A stretch of DNA of 38,171 nucleotides. It comes from JACCQS01 sp050999295. Lineage in GTDB: Bacteria > Actinomycetota > Actinomycetes > Mycobacteriales > Geodermatophilaceae. Of this stretch, positions 7,556 through 14,955 are shown one piece after another. Under the pieces are notes generated by a model. That model had not been told where the DNA came from. It was given only the letters and a program-made list of their open reading frames with translations, and searched no databases. The translations under genes and the position numbers were made by a program. The stretch covers positions 1 to 38,171 of the forward strand of contig JBPCPI010000132.1 in assembly GCA_050999295.1 (NCBI GenBank). Direction: 5' to 3'. Each line of letters starts with the position of its first letter. The first letter of the stretch is position 1.

Positions 7556-9498
7556 ACCGCCCCAGCGGTTCCGGGCGGGGGTGGACCCAGCATCCGTACG
7601 GCTACCGGCTCACCGAGACAGCGGTCGCCGATGTGGACCCGGTGCTGATCGAGATCATCGAGGGATATCTGGCCAGCGTGGAGATGGAGGTGGAGACCGC
7701 GATCGCCCGGACCTCGCGCTCGCCGATGATCCGCGACGCGCACGACTTCCGGGCCGGCATTCACGACCGGCACTTGCGCAAGCTGACCGGCCGGTCGTAC
7801 TCGGCGCTGGTCCACCCGATCGCCCGGGACTTCCCGCCGGAAACCATGCGACCCGGGGACGTGTTCTTCCATAACGACGTCTATGAGTCCGAGGGCGGGA
7901 TCGGGCACCTGCCCGATCTCTGCGTGACGGTGCCGGTCTTCGCCGACGATGCGGAGGGCTCGCCGTACGTGGTGGCCTTCGTCCAGGCCTTCGGCCATCA
8001 CGACGACATCGGCGGTTCGGTGCCCGGCTCGATGCCGTCCAACGCGACCAGCGCCTTCCAAGAGGGCCTGATGGTGCCCCCGATCAGGCTGTGGGCCGAA
8101 GGGGTTCCGAACGAGGCGGCGCTGCGGATCATGACGCGTAACTCGCGGATGCCGGAATCCCTTGCCGCCGACCTGGATGCGGAGTGCTCCGCATGTCTGA
8201 TGGGCGCCCGACGGCTCGGCGAGCTCTTCGACCGGTACGGCGTCGACGCTGTCGAGTCGGTATTCGACGCAATCCTGGACAACACCACAGCGACCTATCG
8301 GCGCGAGATCCTGTCCAAGATTCCGGTCGGCAGTTACGTCTGGGAGGACTACGCCGAACACGACGGTGTCGACCCACCCCGGCTGCACGCCCAGCGGATC
8401 ACCATGATCCGTCGCGGGCCTGACGACCCCGACGGTGACCGGCTGATCCTGGATTTCACCGGCACGGGTCCGCAGGCCAAGGGGCCGATCAACCACGCGG
8501 GCGACTTCGCCGATGGGAGTTTCCTGAAGAAGTGGCTTGCCCCGATCCTGCGCAACCTCGCCGACACCCCGGAACGGATGGCCGAACTCGACGTCAACGA
8601 GGGCGCCGTCCCGCTGATCGAGATGCGCTTCCCCGAGCCCGGGACCATGCTGACGCCGGTGTTCCCAGCCCCGACCAATGCGCGCACGTTCGTGATCCTG
8701 CGCCTGCTCGGCGTCCTGGCCGGCGTGCTCGCCAAGGCCGTCGACGGTCGGATGCCGGCCGATCAGGAGACGATCCGCTACACCGGGGTGTACGGACAGG
8801 ACGCCGACGGACAGTCCTATCTGATGCGGGAGGTCCTCGGCGGCGGATCGGGGGGTCGCTACTTCGCCGACGGTGAGGACACCATCCATGTCGTGCCGGA
8901 CTCCCGGAACCTCCCGACCGAGTTCAGCGAGTCCAGATTTCCGTTCGTCGTCGAGTCGCTGGGCCTCGCGGTCGATTCCGGTGGGGCCGGTCGGTTTCGG
9001 GGCGGGCTGGGCTACGACAAGCACATCCGGATGCTGCTGCCGGCGCACTTCATGTCGATCGCCGACCGGTCGATTCTGGCGTGCTGGGGGATCAAGGGTG
9101 GCAGGGCAGGCCGGTCCTTCCAAGTCACCGCCGACCCGGGCGGTCCGAACGAACGCGAGGTCGATGCGCTCGCAGATGCCGAGCCGCTTGCGGCGGGTGA
9201 GACGGTGCGGATCCGGACCACTGGCGGCGGCGGTTGGGGCGACCCCCTCGACCGACCGATTCTCGACGTGCTGCGCGACGTCTCATGGGGAAAGGTGTCC
9301 GTCCAGTGCGCTCGTGCGGACTACGGAGTCGTGGTCACCGGGCAGGCGGAGGCACCCACGTGTGATGAGCCGGCGACCAACGCACTCCGCGCGGCAGTGC
9401 GGACAAGCCGGACCGGCGACGAACCGTTCTTCGACCGAGGCCCGGGCTACGCTCGGCTTTCCGGTGGGACCGCCTATCCACCCGTGGACAAGCGCTGA
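7552..9498 (+). CDS. Hydantoinase B/oxoprolinase family protein, HyuB-type subunit
   Basis: A 648-residue HyuB-type partner subunit. It has the family pattern near the N terminus (IEIIEGYLASVEMEVETAIA, TSRSPMIRDAHDF, MRPGDVFFHNDVYESEGGIG with HLPDL, then FGHHDDIGGSVPGSMP), a mid-protein GPQAKGPINHAG stretch, and the C-terminal TTGGGGWGDPLDRP typical of hydantoinase B. The A and B subunits together form the ATP-dependent amidohydrolase or, in related enzymes, a carboxylase. The ATG overlaps the HyuA stop, so both are made from one message. A palindromic element lies 14 bp after the stop and may mark the 3' end of the transcript. No biotin or carboxylase gamma subunit is seen nearby, which slightly favours hydrolase over carboxylase function. 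Confidence 0.92.
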   Translation: MNRPSGSGRGWTQHPYGYRLTETAVADVDPVLIEIIEGYLASVEMEVETAIARTSRSPMIRDAHDFRAGIHDRHLRKLTGRSYSALVHPIARDFPPETMRPGDVFFHNDVYESEGGIGHLPDLCVTVPVFADDAEGSPYVVAFVQAFGHHDDIGGSVPGSMPSNATSAFQEGLMVPPIRLWAEGVPNEAALRIMTRNSRMPESLAADLDAECSACLMGARRLGELFDRYGVDAVESVFDAILDNTTATYRREILSKIPVGSYVWEDYAEHDGVDPPRLHAQRITMIRRGPDDPDGDRLILDFTGTGPQAKGPINHAGDFADGSFLKKWLAPILRNLADTPERMAELDVNEGAVPLIEMRFPEPGTMLTPVFPAPTNARTFVILRLLGVLAGVLAKAVDGRMPADQETIRYTGVYGQDADGQSYLMREVLGGGSGGRYFADGEDTIHVVPDSRNLPTEFSESRFPFVVESLGLAVDSGGAGRFRGGLGYDKHIRMLLPAHFMSIADRSILACWGIKGGRAGRSFQVTADPGGPNEREVDALADAEPLAAGETVRIRTTGGGGWGDPLDRPILDVLRDVSWGKVSVQCARADYGVVVTGQAEAPTCDEPATNALRAAVRTSRTGDEPFFDRGPGYARLSGGTAYPPVDKR

Positions 9499-9512
9499 GC
9501 ACCCGTGCCGGT

Positions 9513-9583
9513 GTTGATCATCGGAAATTCGAGGCTATTTTCGGCCGATCCGGCCCGAAAGCTCGGTAATTCCGATGATCAAC
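9513..9583. repeat. Two-tier intergenic palindrome, 71 bp
   Basis: Perfect 14-bp outer arms GTTGATCATCGGAA (9513-9526) and TTCCGATGATCAAC (9570-9583). Inside is a second near-palindrome, TTTCGGCCG (9539-9547) against CGGCCCGAAA (9551-9560), with partly symmetric AATTCGAG/CTCGGTAATT between the tiers. It fills the hyuB-arfB gap. It could be a bidirectional terminator or a REP-like repeat; there is no U-run typical of an intrinsic terminator. Confidence 0.8.
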
Positions 9584-9597
9584 TCGGTTCAGGCTGT

Positions 9598-9603
9598 CAC
9601 GCT
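9598..9603 (+). promoter_or_regulatory. Putative leaderless -10 box, arfB
   Basis: CACGCT placed 6 nt before the arfB ATG at 9610, matching the (T/C)ANNNT-N6/7-start pattern seen at many genes in this window. No clear -35. Confidence 0.35.
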
Positions 9604-9609
9604 CGGGGG

Positions 9610-10050
9610 ATGAGTGGGGAGGACGGACCGTACGGCGACCTTCAGGTCACCGACGACCTCGTCGTACCCGCGCGCGCTCTGCAGTGGCGCTTCTCCCGGT
9701 CCTCGGGGCCCGGCGGGCAGGGAGTCAACACAGCTGACTCGCGGGTAGAGCTGTCCGTGCATGTGCCAACGATCCCGGGGTGGCCGGAGCAGATCATCGA
9801 GACGGCGATCGGCCGGTTGGGGGAGCGATTGACCGACGGGACCCTCACCATCTCTGCCTCGGAGTTCCGTCAACAGCTGCGTAACCGGGAGGCGGCGCGG
9901 GGCCGGATGGCCGCGCTCCTGCGCGAGTCCGTGGCGCCGGCTGGACCGCGACGCAGGCCGACCAGGCCGAGCCGGGGGGCACGAGAACGCCGGCTCGAGG
10001 ACAAGCGCCAACGCTCCCGACTCAAGCAGGATTGCCGCGCCGAGGACTGA
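9610..10050 (+). CDS. arfB: Alternative ribosome-rescue factor / peptidyl-tRNA hydrolase ArfB
   Basis: A 146-residue RF1-like GGQ-domain protein without codon-recognition domains, the size of ArfB/YaeJ (about 140). The N-terminal half has WRFSRSSGPGGQGVNT with the catalytic GGQ at residues 35-37, which hydrolyses peptidyl-tRNA on stalled ribosomes. The C terminus (from about residue 115) is strongly basic (RPTRPSRGARERRLEDKRQR) and fits the tail that enters the empty mRNA channel. The ATG at 9610 is chosen because the upstream in-frame codons (from 9505) fall in a palindromic repeat and because homologues start close to LQVTDDLVVP. The gene stands alone, with palindromic elements on both sides. 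Confidence 0.9.
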   Translation: MSGEDGPYGDLQVTDDLVVPARALQWRFSRSSGPGGQGVNTADSRVELSVHVPTIPGWPEQIIETAIGRLGERLTDGTLTISASEFRQQLRNREAARGRMAALLRESVAPAGPRRRPTRPSRGARERRLEDKRQRSRLKQDCRAED

Positions 10051-10063
10051 CCTATTTGTCGCG

Positions 10064-10132
10064 CCTTTGCCTACCTGCTGCTGCGACACGCCGCACCTGC
10101 CGCGGCGTGTCGGGGCATGAGATAGGCAGAGG
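10064..10132. repeat. Intergenic palindromic element, family PAL-1 copy A
   Basis: Outer arms CCTTTGCCTA (10064-10073) and TAGGCAGAGG (10123-10132) match at 9 of 10 positions. Inner arms CGACACGCCGC (10084-10094) and GCGGCGTGTCG (10102-10112) are perfect with a 7-nt loop. A closely related second copy lies at 24463-24530, sharing TTTGCCTACCTG and TGCGACACGCCGC. It occupies the arfB/EamA gap. Confidence 0.85.
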
Positions 10133-10142
10133 GCGCAGCCGC

Positions 10143-10148
10143 TAGCGT
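10143..10148 (+). promoter_or_regulatory. Putative leaderless -10 box, EamA transporter
   Basis: TAGCGT lies 7 nt before the GTG at 10156, the spacing expected when transcription starts on the start codon. Confidence 0.45.
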
Positions 10149-10155
10149 CGGGTCA

Positions 10156-11142
10156 GTGATGAACGTCGGTCGGCCTGCGCTGATCGGTGTCCTGGCGGCG
10201 GCTGGTGCAGCTGTCCTGTTCGGTCTCAACGCGACGGTCAGCAAGGTCGCGCTGAATTCGGGGTTGTCCTCGCTGGACCTCGTTCAGCTCCGATCCATGG
10301 GGTCAGCCGCGGTCTTGATGGTGTTCTTGTTGCTCACCCGTCCTTCGACCTTGCGTGTCCGGCCGCGGGAGCTGGGTTTTCTCGTCCTGGTCGGGATCAT
10401 CGGGATCGGCCTGGTGCAGTGGTTCTACTTCGTGGCAATTTCCCGGTTACCGGTCGGCATTGCGCTGCTGCTGGAATACCTCGCACCTGTACTCGTGGTG
10501 CTGTGGGTCCGCTTCGTCCGCCGTGACGCGGTGCGCTCCCGGATGTGGGCGGCGCTGACCCTTGCCGTCCTGGGGTTGATCATCGTCGCTCGGGTGTGGG
10601 ACGGACTGACCCTCGACGGGCCCGGGCTGCTGGCCGGACTGGGCGCGGCGGCGGCACTCGCGACGTACTACTTGTCCAGTGAGCGCGGGATGGCAACTCG
10701 CGATCCGCTGAGCCTGGCGGCCTGGGTGTTCACCGCTGCAGCGCTGTTCTGGTCGGTGCTGCGTCCGCCGTGGACCTTCGCCTGGTCCTTGTTGGGCCGC
10801 GAGATCGCGTTACCGACGTCCTTCGACGGAATGACTGCGCAGTTGTGGCTGCTCGTCGTGTGGATCATCGTCCTGGGAACGGTCGTTCCGTATTCCCTGA
10901 TACTCGTCGCGCTCTCGTCGCTGGGATCGGCTCGTACGGGTCTGCTGGGTATGGCTGAGCCGGTGATGGCCGGTCTGGTCGCCTGGCTGGTTCTCGGCGA
11001 GATGTTGACCGCCGTGCAGCTGCTCGGGGCGGTGCTGATTCTCACCGGCATCGTGCTGGCCGAGACGTCCCGACAGCGATCTGCCGACCTCGCAATAGCG
11101 CCGGCCCCGACACCTCCAGGTGGCGGTCCGCCCGATCCGTGA
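10156..11142 (+). CDS. EamA/DMT family transporter
   Basis: A 328-residue integral membrane protein with two EamA repeats (about residues 8-140 and 150-305) and roughly ten hydrophobic helices, the standard drug/metabolite transporter architecture. The first repeat begins GVLAAAGAAVLFGLNATVSK; the second ends with the conserved AEPVMAGLVAWLVLGEMLTA-like segment followed by a last helix and a short Pro-rich tail. Such proteins export amino acids or other small metabolites; the substrate is not predictable. The GTG at 10156 is followed directly by ATG at 10159. A leaderless-type -10 box precedes it, so the GTG may be the first base of the message. It converges with ligB, with about 35 bp between stops. 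Confidence 0.9.
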   Translation: MMNVGRPALIGVLAAAGAAVLFGLNATVSKVALNSGLSSLDLVQLRSMGSAAVLMVFLLLTRPSTLRVRPRELGFLVLVGIIGIGLVQWFYFVAISRLPVGIALLLEYLAPVLVVLWVRFVRRDAVRSRMWAALTLAVLGLIIVARVWDGLTLDGPGLLAGLGAAAALATYYLSSERGMATRDPLSLAAWVFTAAALFWSVLRPPWTFAWSLLGREIALPTSFDGMTAQLWLLVVWIIVLGTVVPYSLILVALSSLGSARTGLLGMAEPVMAGLVAWLVLGEMLTAVQLLGAVLILTGIVLAETSRQRSADLAIAPAPTPPGGGPPDP

Positions 11143-11177
11143 CATGTTCCTGTGCCGCACGTCGGGGAAGCCGCACG

Positions 11178-12719
11178 TCACGTCTTGGCCGGCGCCCCCG
11201 GTAACGCCTCGCGTACGGCGCCGATCGTGTCCGCTTCGGCAGCGTCCTTGTCCTCCCGATAGCGGACAACCCGGGCGAATCGCAGCGCCGCGCCTCCCGG
11301 GTAGCGGGTCGAGACCTGCGCTGCGTCGAACGCGATCTCCACCACCAACTCCGGGCGGACCCAGACGGTCCCGGAGCTCCGCCGTACCTCCAGTTCCTGC
11401 AAGGCTGCGGTCTGCCAGGTGAGCATGGCGTCGGTCATCCCCTTGAACGTCTTGCCCACCATGACGAATCCACCTGGCTCGACGTAGGTTCCGTTCGGAT
11501 CGCGTGCCCCGAGATGGAGATTGGACAGCCACCCGACCCGTCGTCCGTGACCCCATTCCGCGGCCAGCACGACGAGATCCAGGGTGCGCACCGGCTTGAC
11601 CTTCTGCCAGCTGCTGCCGCGCCGGCCCGCGGCGTAGGTCGAGCTCAGCGACTTGACCATAACGCCCTCATGGCCGGCCGCGAGCGAGTCGGCCAGGACC
11701 TGCGCCGCGGTCTGCGGGTCACCGGCCGGCATCGACGGGACTCGCCACGGACCCGCGACCCGTTCGAGTTCGGCTAGGCGGACACTCAGCGGCTCGTCGA
11801 TGAGGTCGACTCCGTCGACGTGGAGGAGATCGAAGAAGTACGGGCGTAGCAACTCCTCCCTGACCGACTGAGCACCGAACCGGCTCTGCGTGTCGGCGAA
11901 AGACCGCGGGCGGCTGCTGGTGTCGTCCAGGACGAGGGATTCGCCGTCCAGGATGAGCCGCTTCGCGGGGAGCTGCGCGACGATGGCGACGACCTCCGGC
12001 AACCGCGTGGTTGCGTCCTTCAGGCTGCGGGTGAAAACGGCGATCCGGTCGCCGTCGCGATGCACCTGGATACGCGCGCCGTCGAGCTTGTAATCGACGA
12101 CCGCCTCGCCAGTATCGGCCAAGGCGACTTCGACGCTGGTGGCGCTGGCGGCCAGCATCGGCTTGACCGGCCGCATCACCTGCAGACCGACCTCGCTCAG
12201 CTGTGCTGCGCCGCCGGTGGCGGCCAGCCACGCGGTTTCGGTAAGTGAGCCGGTCAACATCCAGACGCGCCGAATGAGTTCCGCCGGTGTGTGCGTGGCC
12301 ACCGCGATCGCGTCACCGAGCAGGCTTTCCAGCGCCCCTTGCCGCACCTCGCCCATCAGGACACCGATCAGGAACGGCCGCTCCGTCTCAGTGGCGCGGG
12401 CGAACACGTTCGTCAGCTGAGTTTCGCGGCTGGCCGCCGAACCGGCACCGCTGGTGACGGCAAGTGCGCTGAAAAGTTCATCGACCTCGGCGACGGTGAG
12501 CTGGGCTGTCTCGGCCGGAGCGGCCCCGATCCGGCGAAGGGTCGACCAGCCCACCCCTAGCCGGCCCTGGCGTGGTGCGGCCACGAGCATCCCGACAACG
12601 GCGACGACCTCGTCCGGTGCCAGACGGCCGATCAGCTCGGCCAGCAGAGCGGTCTTGCGCGTTCGGGAGCGGGTGGCGGTCACGCTCTCCGAGGTCGCCA
12701 CGACCTCCGCCAGCAGCAT
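11178..12719 (-). CDS. ligB: ATP-dependent DNA ligase (LigB type)
   Basis: A 513-residue ATP-dependent DNA ligase. The N-terminal DNA-binding domain is residues 1-180. The nucleotidyltransferase domain carries motif I YKLDG with the adenylated Lys211, motif III-like YFFDLLHVDG, motif IV-like AGHEGVMVKS and motif V WQKVKPVRTLDLVV. The C-terminal OB domain ends RYPGGAALRFARVVRYREDK. Length and start (MLLAEVVATS) resemble mycobacterial LigB, which is dispensable beside the essential NAD-dependent ligase and joins nicks in repair. The ATG at 12719 is preferred to longer in-frame starts, which would run into the upstream kinase gene; a -10-like box lies 6 nt upstream. The kinase stop lies 37 nt upstream on the same strand. 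Confidence 0.92.
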   Translation of the reverse strand: MLLAEVVATSESVTATRSRTRKTALLAELIGRLAPDEVVAVVGMLVAAPRQGRLGVGWSTLRRIGAAPAETAQLTVAEVDELFSALAVTSGAGSAASRETQLTNVFARATETERPFLIGVLMGEVRQGALESLLGDAIAVATHTPAELIRRVWMLTGSLTETAWLAATGGAAQLSEVGLQVMRPVKPMLAASATSVEVALADTGEAVVDYKLDGARIQVHRDGDRIAVFTRSLKDATTRLPEVVAIVAQLPAKRLILDGESLVLDDTSSRPRSFADTQSRFGAQSVREELLRPYFFDLLHVDGVDLIDEPLSVRLAELERVAGPWRVPSMPAGDPQTAAQVLADSLAAGHEGVMVKSLSSTYAAGRRGSSWQKVKPVRTLDLVVLAAEWGHGRRVGWLSNLHLGARDPNGTYVEPGGFVMVGKTFKGMTDAMLTWQTAALQELEVRRSSGTVWVRPELVVEIAFDAAQVSTRYPGGAALRFARVVRYREDKDAAEADTIGAVREALPGAPAKT

Positions 12720-12725
12720 GCGGTC

Positions 12726-12731
12726 AGTCTG
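12726..12731 (-). promoter_or_regulatory. Putative leaderless -10 box, ligB
   Basis: On the minus strand CAGACT stands 6 nt before the ligB ATG at 12719. It would give ligB its own promoter in the short gap behind the kinase gene. Confidence 0.3.
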
Positions 12732-12756
12732 CCTGCCCGGTACGACGTGGGGATCG

Positions 12757-13365
12757 CTAGGGCAGCGTGCTGAACGCGAACTCCGGGTCGAAGGCCAGCG
12801 GTGGCGTGGGGTCGCCATCGGCTCGTATGTCGGCGCGCCGCCGGGTGTCCTGCTCGGCGAAGTACTGGGCTTCGTCACGCTGCCAGGCCCGCAGCCGGCG
12901 AGGCAGATCGACCCCGCGTCGGGCCAGACCACGGGCGAAGGCCACCTCGGCAGGAGCCTCGATCCAGACCTGGACACTGGTGAGCCGGTCTGCTGCCAGG
13001 GGTGCGCTCCCGCAGCCCTCCACGACCAGGACCTCGCTCACCGGCACCGCACACCAGCGCGGACTCCAGCTACCCGTTTCCCAGTCGTACGGATGGAAGC
13101 CGCCGTCCCAGCCTGCGGCGATGGGCTCGAGCACGTGCTCGTCCAACCGGTTCCATGCACCATCAAGTGTCCAGCCCTGATACAGCTCCTCGATCTGCAC
13201 CGTGGCTACCGATCTTCGGATCGACAGTGCGCCGATCAAGCGTCCGGCGAACGTCGTCTTCCCCGAGCCGCTGGGACCGTCGACGGTCACCAACCGCACG
13301 GTTCCGAGCCGGGGCTGGGCGGCAAAGATTTCCTCGGCCAGCTCGGCGTAGGTCCGTACCGTCAC
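12757..13365 (-). CDS. P-loop kinase, uridine kinase-like
   Basis: A 202-residue P-loop NTPase with Walker A GPSGSGKTT at residues 30-38, followed by a kinase-like fold with an acidic VQIEELYQGW segment and a late QVWIEAPAEVAFARGLARR substrate or lid region. It resembles the uridine kinase/AAA family of actinobacteria; the phosphorylated substrate is not known. Start choice: GTG at 13365 gives the usual N terminus (MTVRTYAELAEEI) and has TAGGTT 7 nt upstream, a leaderless pattern. A longer form from GTG at 13470 has AGGAGG (13481-13486) 10 nt upstream and would add 35 residues, part of them encoded by a 42-bp palindromic element. Both starts are possible. ligB lies 37 nt downstream. Confidence 0.8.
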   Translation of the reverse strand: MTVRTYAELAEEIFAAQPRLGTVRLVTVDGPSGSGKTTFAGRLIGALSIRRSVATVQIEELYQGWTLDGAWNRLDEHVLEPIAAGWDGGFHPYDWETGSWSPRWCAVPVSEVLVVEGCGSAPLAADRLTSVQVWIEAPAEVAFARGLARRGVDLPRRLRAWQRDEAQYFAEQDTRRRADIRADGDPTPPLAFDPEFAFSTLP

Positions 13366-13372
13366 CCCCGCC

Positions 13373-13378
13373 AACCTA
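13373..13378 (-). promoter_or_regulatory. Putative leaderless -10 box, P-loop kinase
   Basis: Minus-strand TAGGTT is 7 nt before the GTG at 13365. It supports that start over the longer one at 13470. Confidence 0.4.
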
Positions 13379-13406
13379 GGCGCCTCGTACTCGCCCCACC
13401 TCGCTA

Positions 13407-13448
13407 CGTCCGAACAACCGTGGTCAATAGAGCCCGAGTCTTCGGACG
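13407..13448 (-). repeat. 42-bp palindromic element, copy 1
   Basis: CGTCCGAA (13407-13414) and TTCGGACG (13441-13448) enclose exactly 26 bp. Read on the minus strand, the interior matches copy 2 at 15 of 26 positions, including ATTGA and ACGGTT. It lies upstream of, or inside the first codons of, the kinase gene depending on which start is used. Confidence 0.85.
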
Positions 13449-13529
13449 TACGGCGGATCCCGGTATCCACAGCTAGCTGACCTCCTGCACAGATCCACCG
13501 CTGACCAACCGAGGCGCCCGGGTGAGCCG

Positions 13530-13535
13530 CATCGT
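13530..13535 (+). promoter_or_regulatory. Putative leaderless -10 box, DUF559 gene
   Basis: CATCGT is 6 nt before the ATG at 13542, with the spacing seen at other genes here. Confidence 0.3.
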
Positions 13536-13541
13536 GGCGGG

Positions 13542-14606
13542 ATGCCCGCTACCGACCATCAATTCGGACGTCCGAACGGCCGAGCGCGATTGAGTACGGT
13601 TCTTCGGACGCAGCTGGCATTGGATCGTCCAAGCGAGGTACGGGTAGCGCGACGTCGCATGGTCGCATCATTGGCCGCTGATCAGGACGGTGTGCTCTCG
13701 CGTCAGCAGCTGTACGCCATCGGCCTTACCCGCAGCGAGGTCCGCTGTGAAGTTCGCGCCGGGCGCTGGCGACAACACGGTCGACAGGCGATCTCCGTGC
13801 ATACCGGCGAGCTCGGGGAGCCGGCGATCTGGTGGTGCGCGGTCTTCGAGGTCGGTTCCAAGTCGGTTCTCGACGGCGTGACGGCGCTGCGTGCCGCCGG
13901 CATGACCGGATACGACGACGTCGTTCACATCAGCTGCCCGAAGTCCGCGCGACCGCGGCGCCCAGTTGGCATCGAGGTGCACGAAACTCGACGATGGGAT
14001 CCCGAAGACGTGATCTGCTCGGGCGTTCCGCGGGTACGACCTTCCGCGGCGGCTGTGCATGCGGCGCTGTGGGCTCGCACGGATCGGCAGGCCGCACTCA
14101 TCCTGGCCATGACGACGCAACAGCGTCTGGCCCGCCCGGCCGAGATCCTCGAGGTGCTGTCATCGGTTCTGCGTCACCGCCGTCGCAAGCTTCTCGGTGC
14201 CGTTGTCGCCGATCTCGTGGACGGAGCGCAGGCGCTCTCGGAGCTCGACTTCGCCGCCCTGTGTCGTCGGCGGGGACTTCCGAGGCCGTCGCGGCAGCAG
14301 GTGGTTCGTCGACCGGCCGGAAGGCATTACCTCGATGTCTGCTGGGAAGAATGGCGGCTGGCAGTGGAAATCGATGGGGTGCAGCACGAATCGGTGCAGG
14401 CGTCCATCCCGGACGCACTTCGGCAGAACACGGTGACGATGGGCGGGTTCCGCGTCCTGCGGATTCCAGTGCTCGGACTACGGGTATCGCCGGATGCCTT
14501 CCTCGATCAGGTAGAGAATGCGCTGCGCTCGGCCGGCTGGCGCCCCAACCCCGGACCGCAGCGTCCGAATCATCGGCGGCAATCGGGTGCGATCGTTCGG
14601 ACGTAG
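13542..14606 (+). CDS. AbiEi-like winged-helix / DUF559 nuclease-fold protein
   Basis: A 354-residue protein. Residues about 45-90 (AADQDGVLSRQQLYAIGLTR and on) look like the AbiEi_4-type winged-helix domain found in type IV antitoxins. Residues about 265-340 fit DUF559, a Vsr/PD-(D/E)xK-like nuclease fold, with YLDVCWEEWRLAVEIDG supplying the candidate acidic residues. Such two-part proteins are common in actinobacteria and their role is unknown; no partner toxin is adjacent. The ATG at 13542 has a -10-like box 6 nt upstream. ATG at 13659 is an alternative, because codons before it use G/C in third position much less (about 55 percent by hand count) than the rest. Palindromic elements sit at both ends of the gene. 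Confidence 0.78.
   Translation: MPATDHQFGRPNGRARLSTVLRTQLALDRPSEVRVARRRMVASLAADQDGVLSRQQLYAIGLTRSEVRCEVRAGRWRQHGRQAISVHTGELGEPAIWWCAVFEVGSKSVLDGVTALRAAGMTGYDDVVHISCPKSARPRRPVGIEVHETRRWDPEDVICSGVPRVRPSAAAVHAALWARTDRQAALILAMTTQQRLARPAEILEVLSSVLRHRRRKLLGAVVADLVDGAQALSELDFAALCRRRGLPRPSRQQVVRRPAGRHYLDVCWEEWRLAVEIDGVQHESVQASIPDALRQNTVTMGGFRVLRIPVLGLRVSPDAFLDQVENALRSAGWRPNPGPQRPNHRRQSGAIVRT
13569..13610 (+). repeat. 42-bp palindromic element, copy 2
   Basis: CGTCCGAA (13569-13576) and TTCGGACG (13603-13610) with a 26-bp interior. Its left arm is fused to an extra half site, giving the perfect 14-bp palindrome TTCGGACGTCCGAA at 13563-13576. It lies in the first codons of the DUF559 gene, or upstream of it if translation starts at 13659. 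Confidence 0.85.
14562..14603 (-). repeat. 42-bp palindromic element, copy 3
   Basis: CGTCCGAA (14562-14569) and TTCGGACG (14596-14603) with a 26-bp interior that aligns with copies 1 and 2 in minus orientation: across all three, 11 interior columns are identical, including the ATTG core and a CG pair on each side. It ends one base before the DUF559 stop codon. Confidence 0.85.
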
Positions 14607-14613
14607 CGCGTGG

Positions 14614-14619
14614 CAGGGT
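14614..14619 (+). promoter_or_regulatory. Putative leaderless -10 box, small membrane protein
   Basis: CAGGGT is 7 nt before the ATG at 14627. Confidence 0.3.
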
Positions 14620-14626
14620 AAGTGGC

Positions 14627-14926
14627 ATGATGCAGGACCGGTCGCCGTGGCGGATCGTCGGCCTGGCTCTGGCCGGGATCTCGATCGCAGTCGGAACGGT
14701 GGGAGTTCTCTTCGGCCTCATGCTGCTGTCCGGCAGCGGCGGCCGGGACCAGCATGGCTACGCCAGCATCTTCGGGGTTTTCCTGATGATCGTGAGCATC
14801 CCGTTCCTGCTCATCGGACTGATGTCCGTCCTGCCGAAGCAAGCCGCACTCTGGTTCTCCCGCGCCGTCGCAGTGCTCGGAGTGCTGTTGATCATCGGGC
14901 TGGTGATCTCGCTGAAGCTGCCGTGA
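14627..14926 (+). CDS. Small three-helix membrane protein, unknown function
   Basis: A 99-residue hypothetical protein. After a short polar start (MMQDRSPWR) it has three hydrophobic stretches at about residues 10-34, 45-66 and 77-96, with a Gly/Ser/His-containing loop (GSGGRDQHGY) after the first. No catalytic motif is visible and I do not recognise the family. The start is one of two adjacent ATGs (14627 or 14630); a -10-like box lies 7 nt upstream, so the message may be leaderless. It lies 20 bp after the DUF559 gene and 29 bp before the CoA-transferase gene, each of which has its own box. Confidence 0.7.
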   Translation: MMQDRSPWRIVGLALAGISIAVGTVGVLFGLMLLSGSGGRDQHGYASIFGVFLMIVSIPFLLIGLMSVLPKQAALWFSRAVAVLGVLLIIGLVISLKLP

Positions 14927-14943
14927 CCCAGGTCCAATCCGCC

Positions 14944-14949
14944 TACGAT
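14944..14949 (+). promoter_or_regulatory. Putative leaderless -10 box, CoA-transferase
   Basis: TACGAT is 6 nt before the ATG at 14956 and is a good TANNNT match. Confidence 0.45.
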
Positions 14950-14955
14950 CGCGGC

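Noticed and set aside
7408..9123. A 571-codon open frame on the minus strand opposite hyuB
   Set aside because: It mirrors the codon structure of the well-supported HyuB gene, has no family motifs, and long antisense frames are expected at this GC content.
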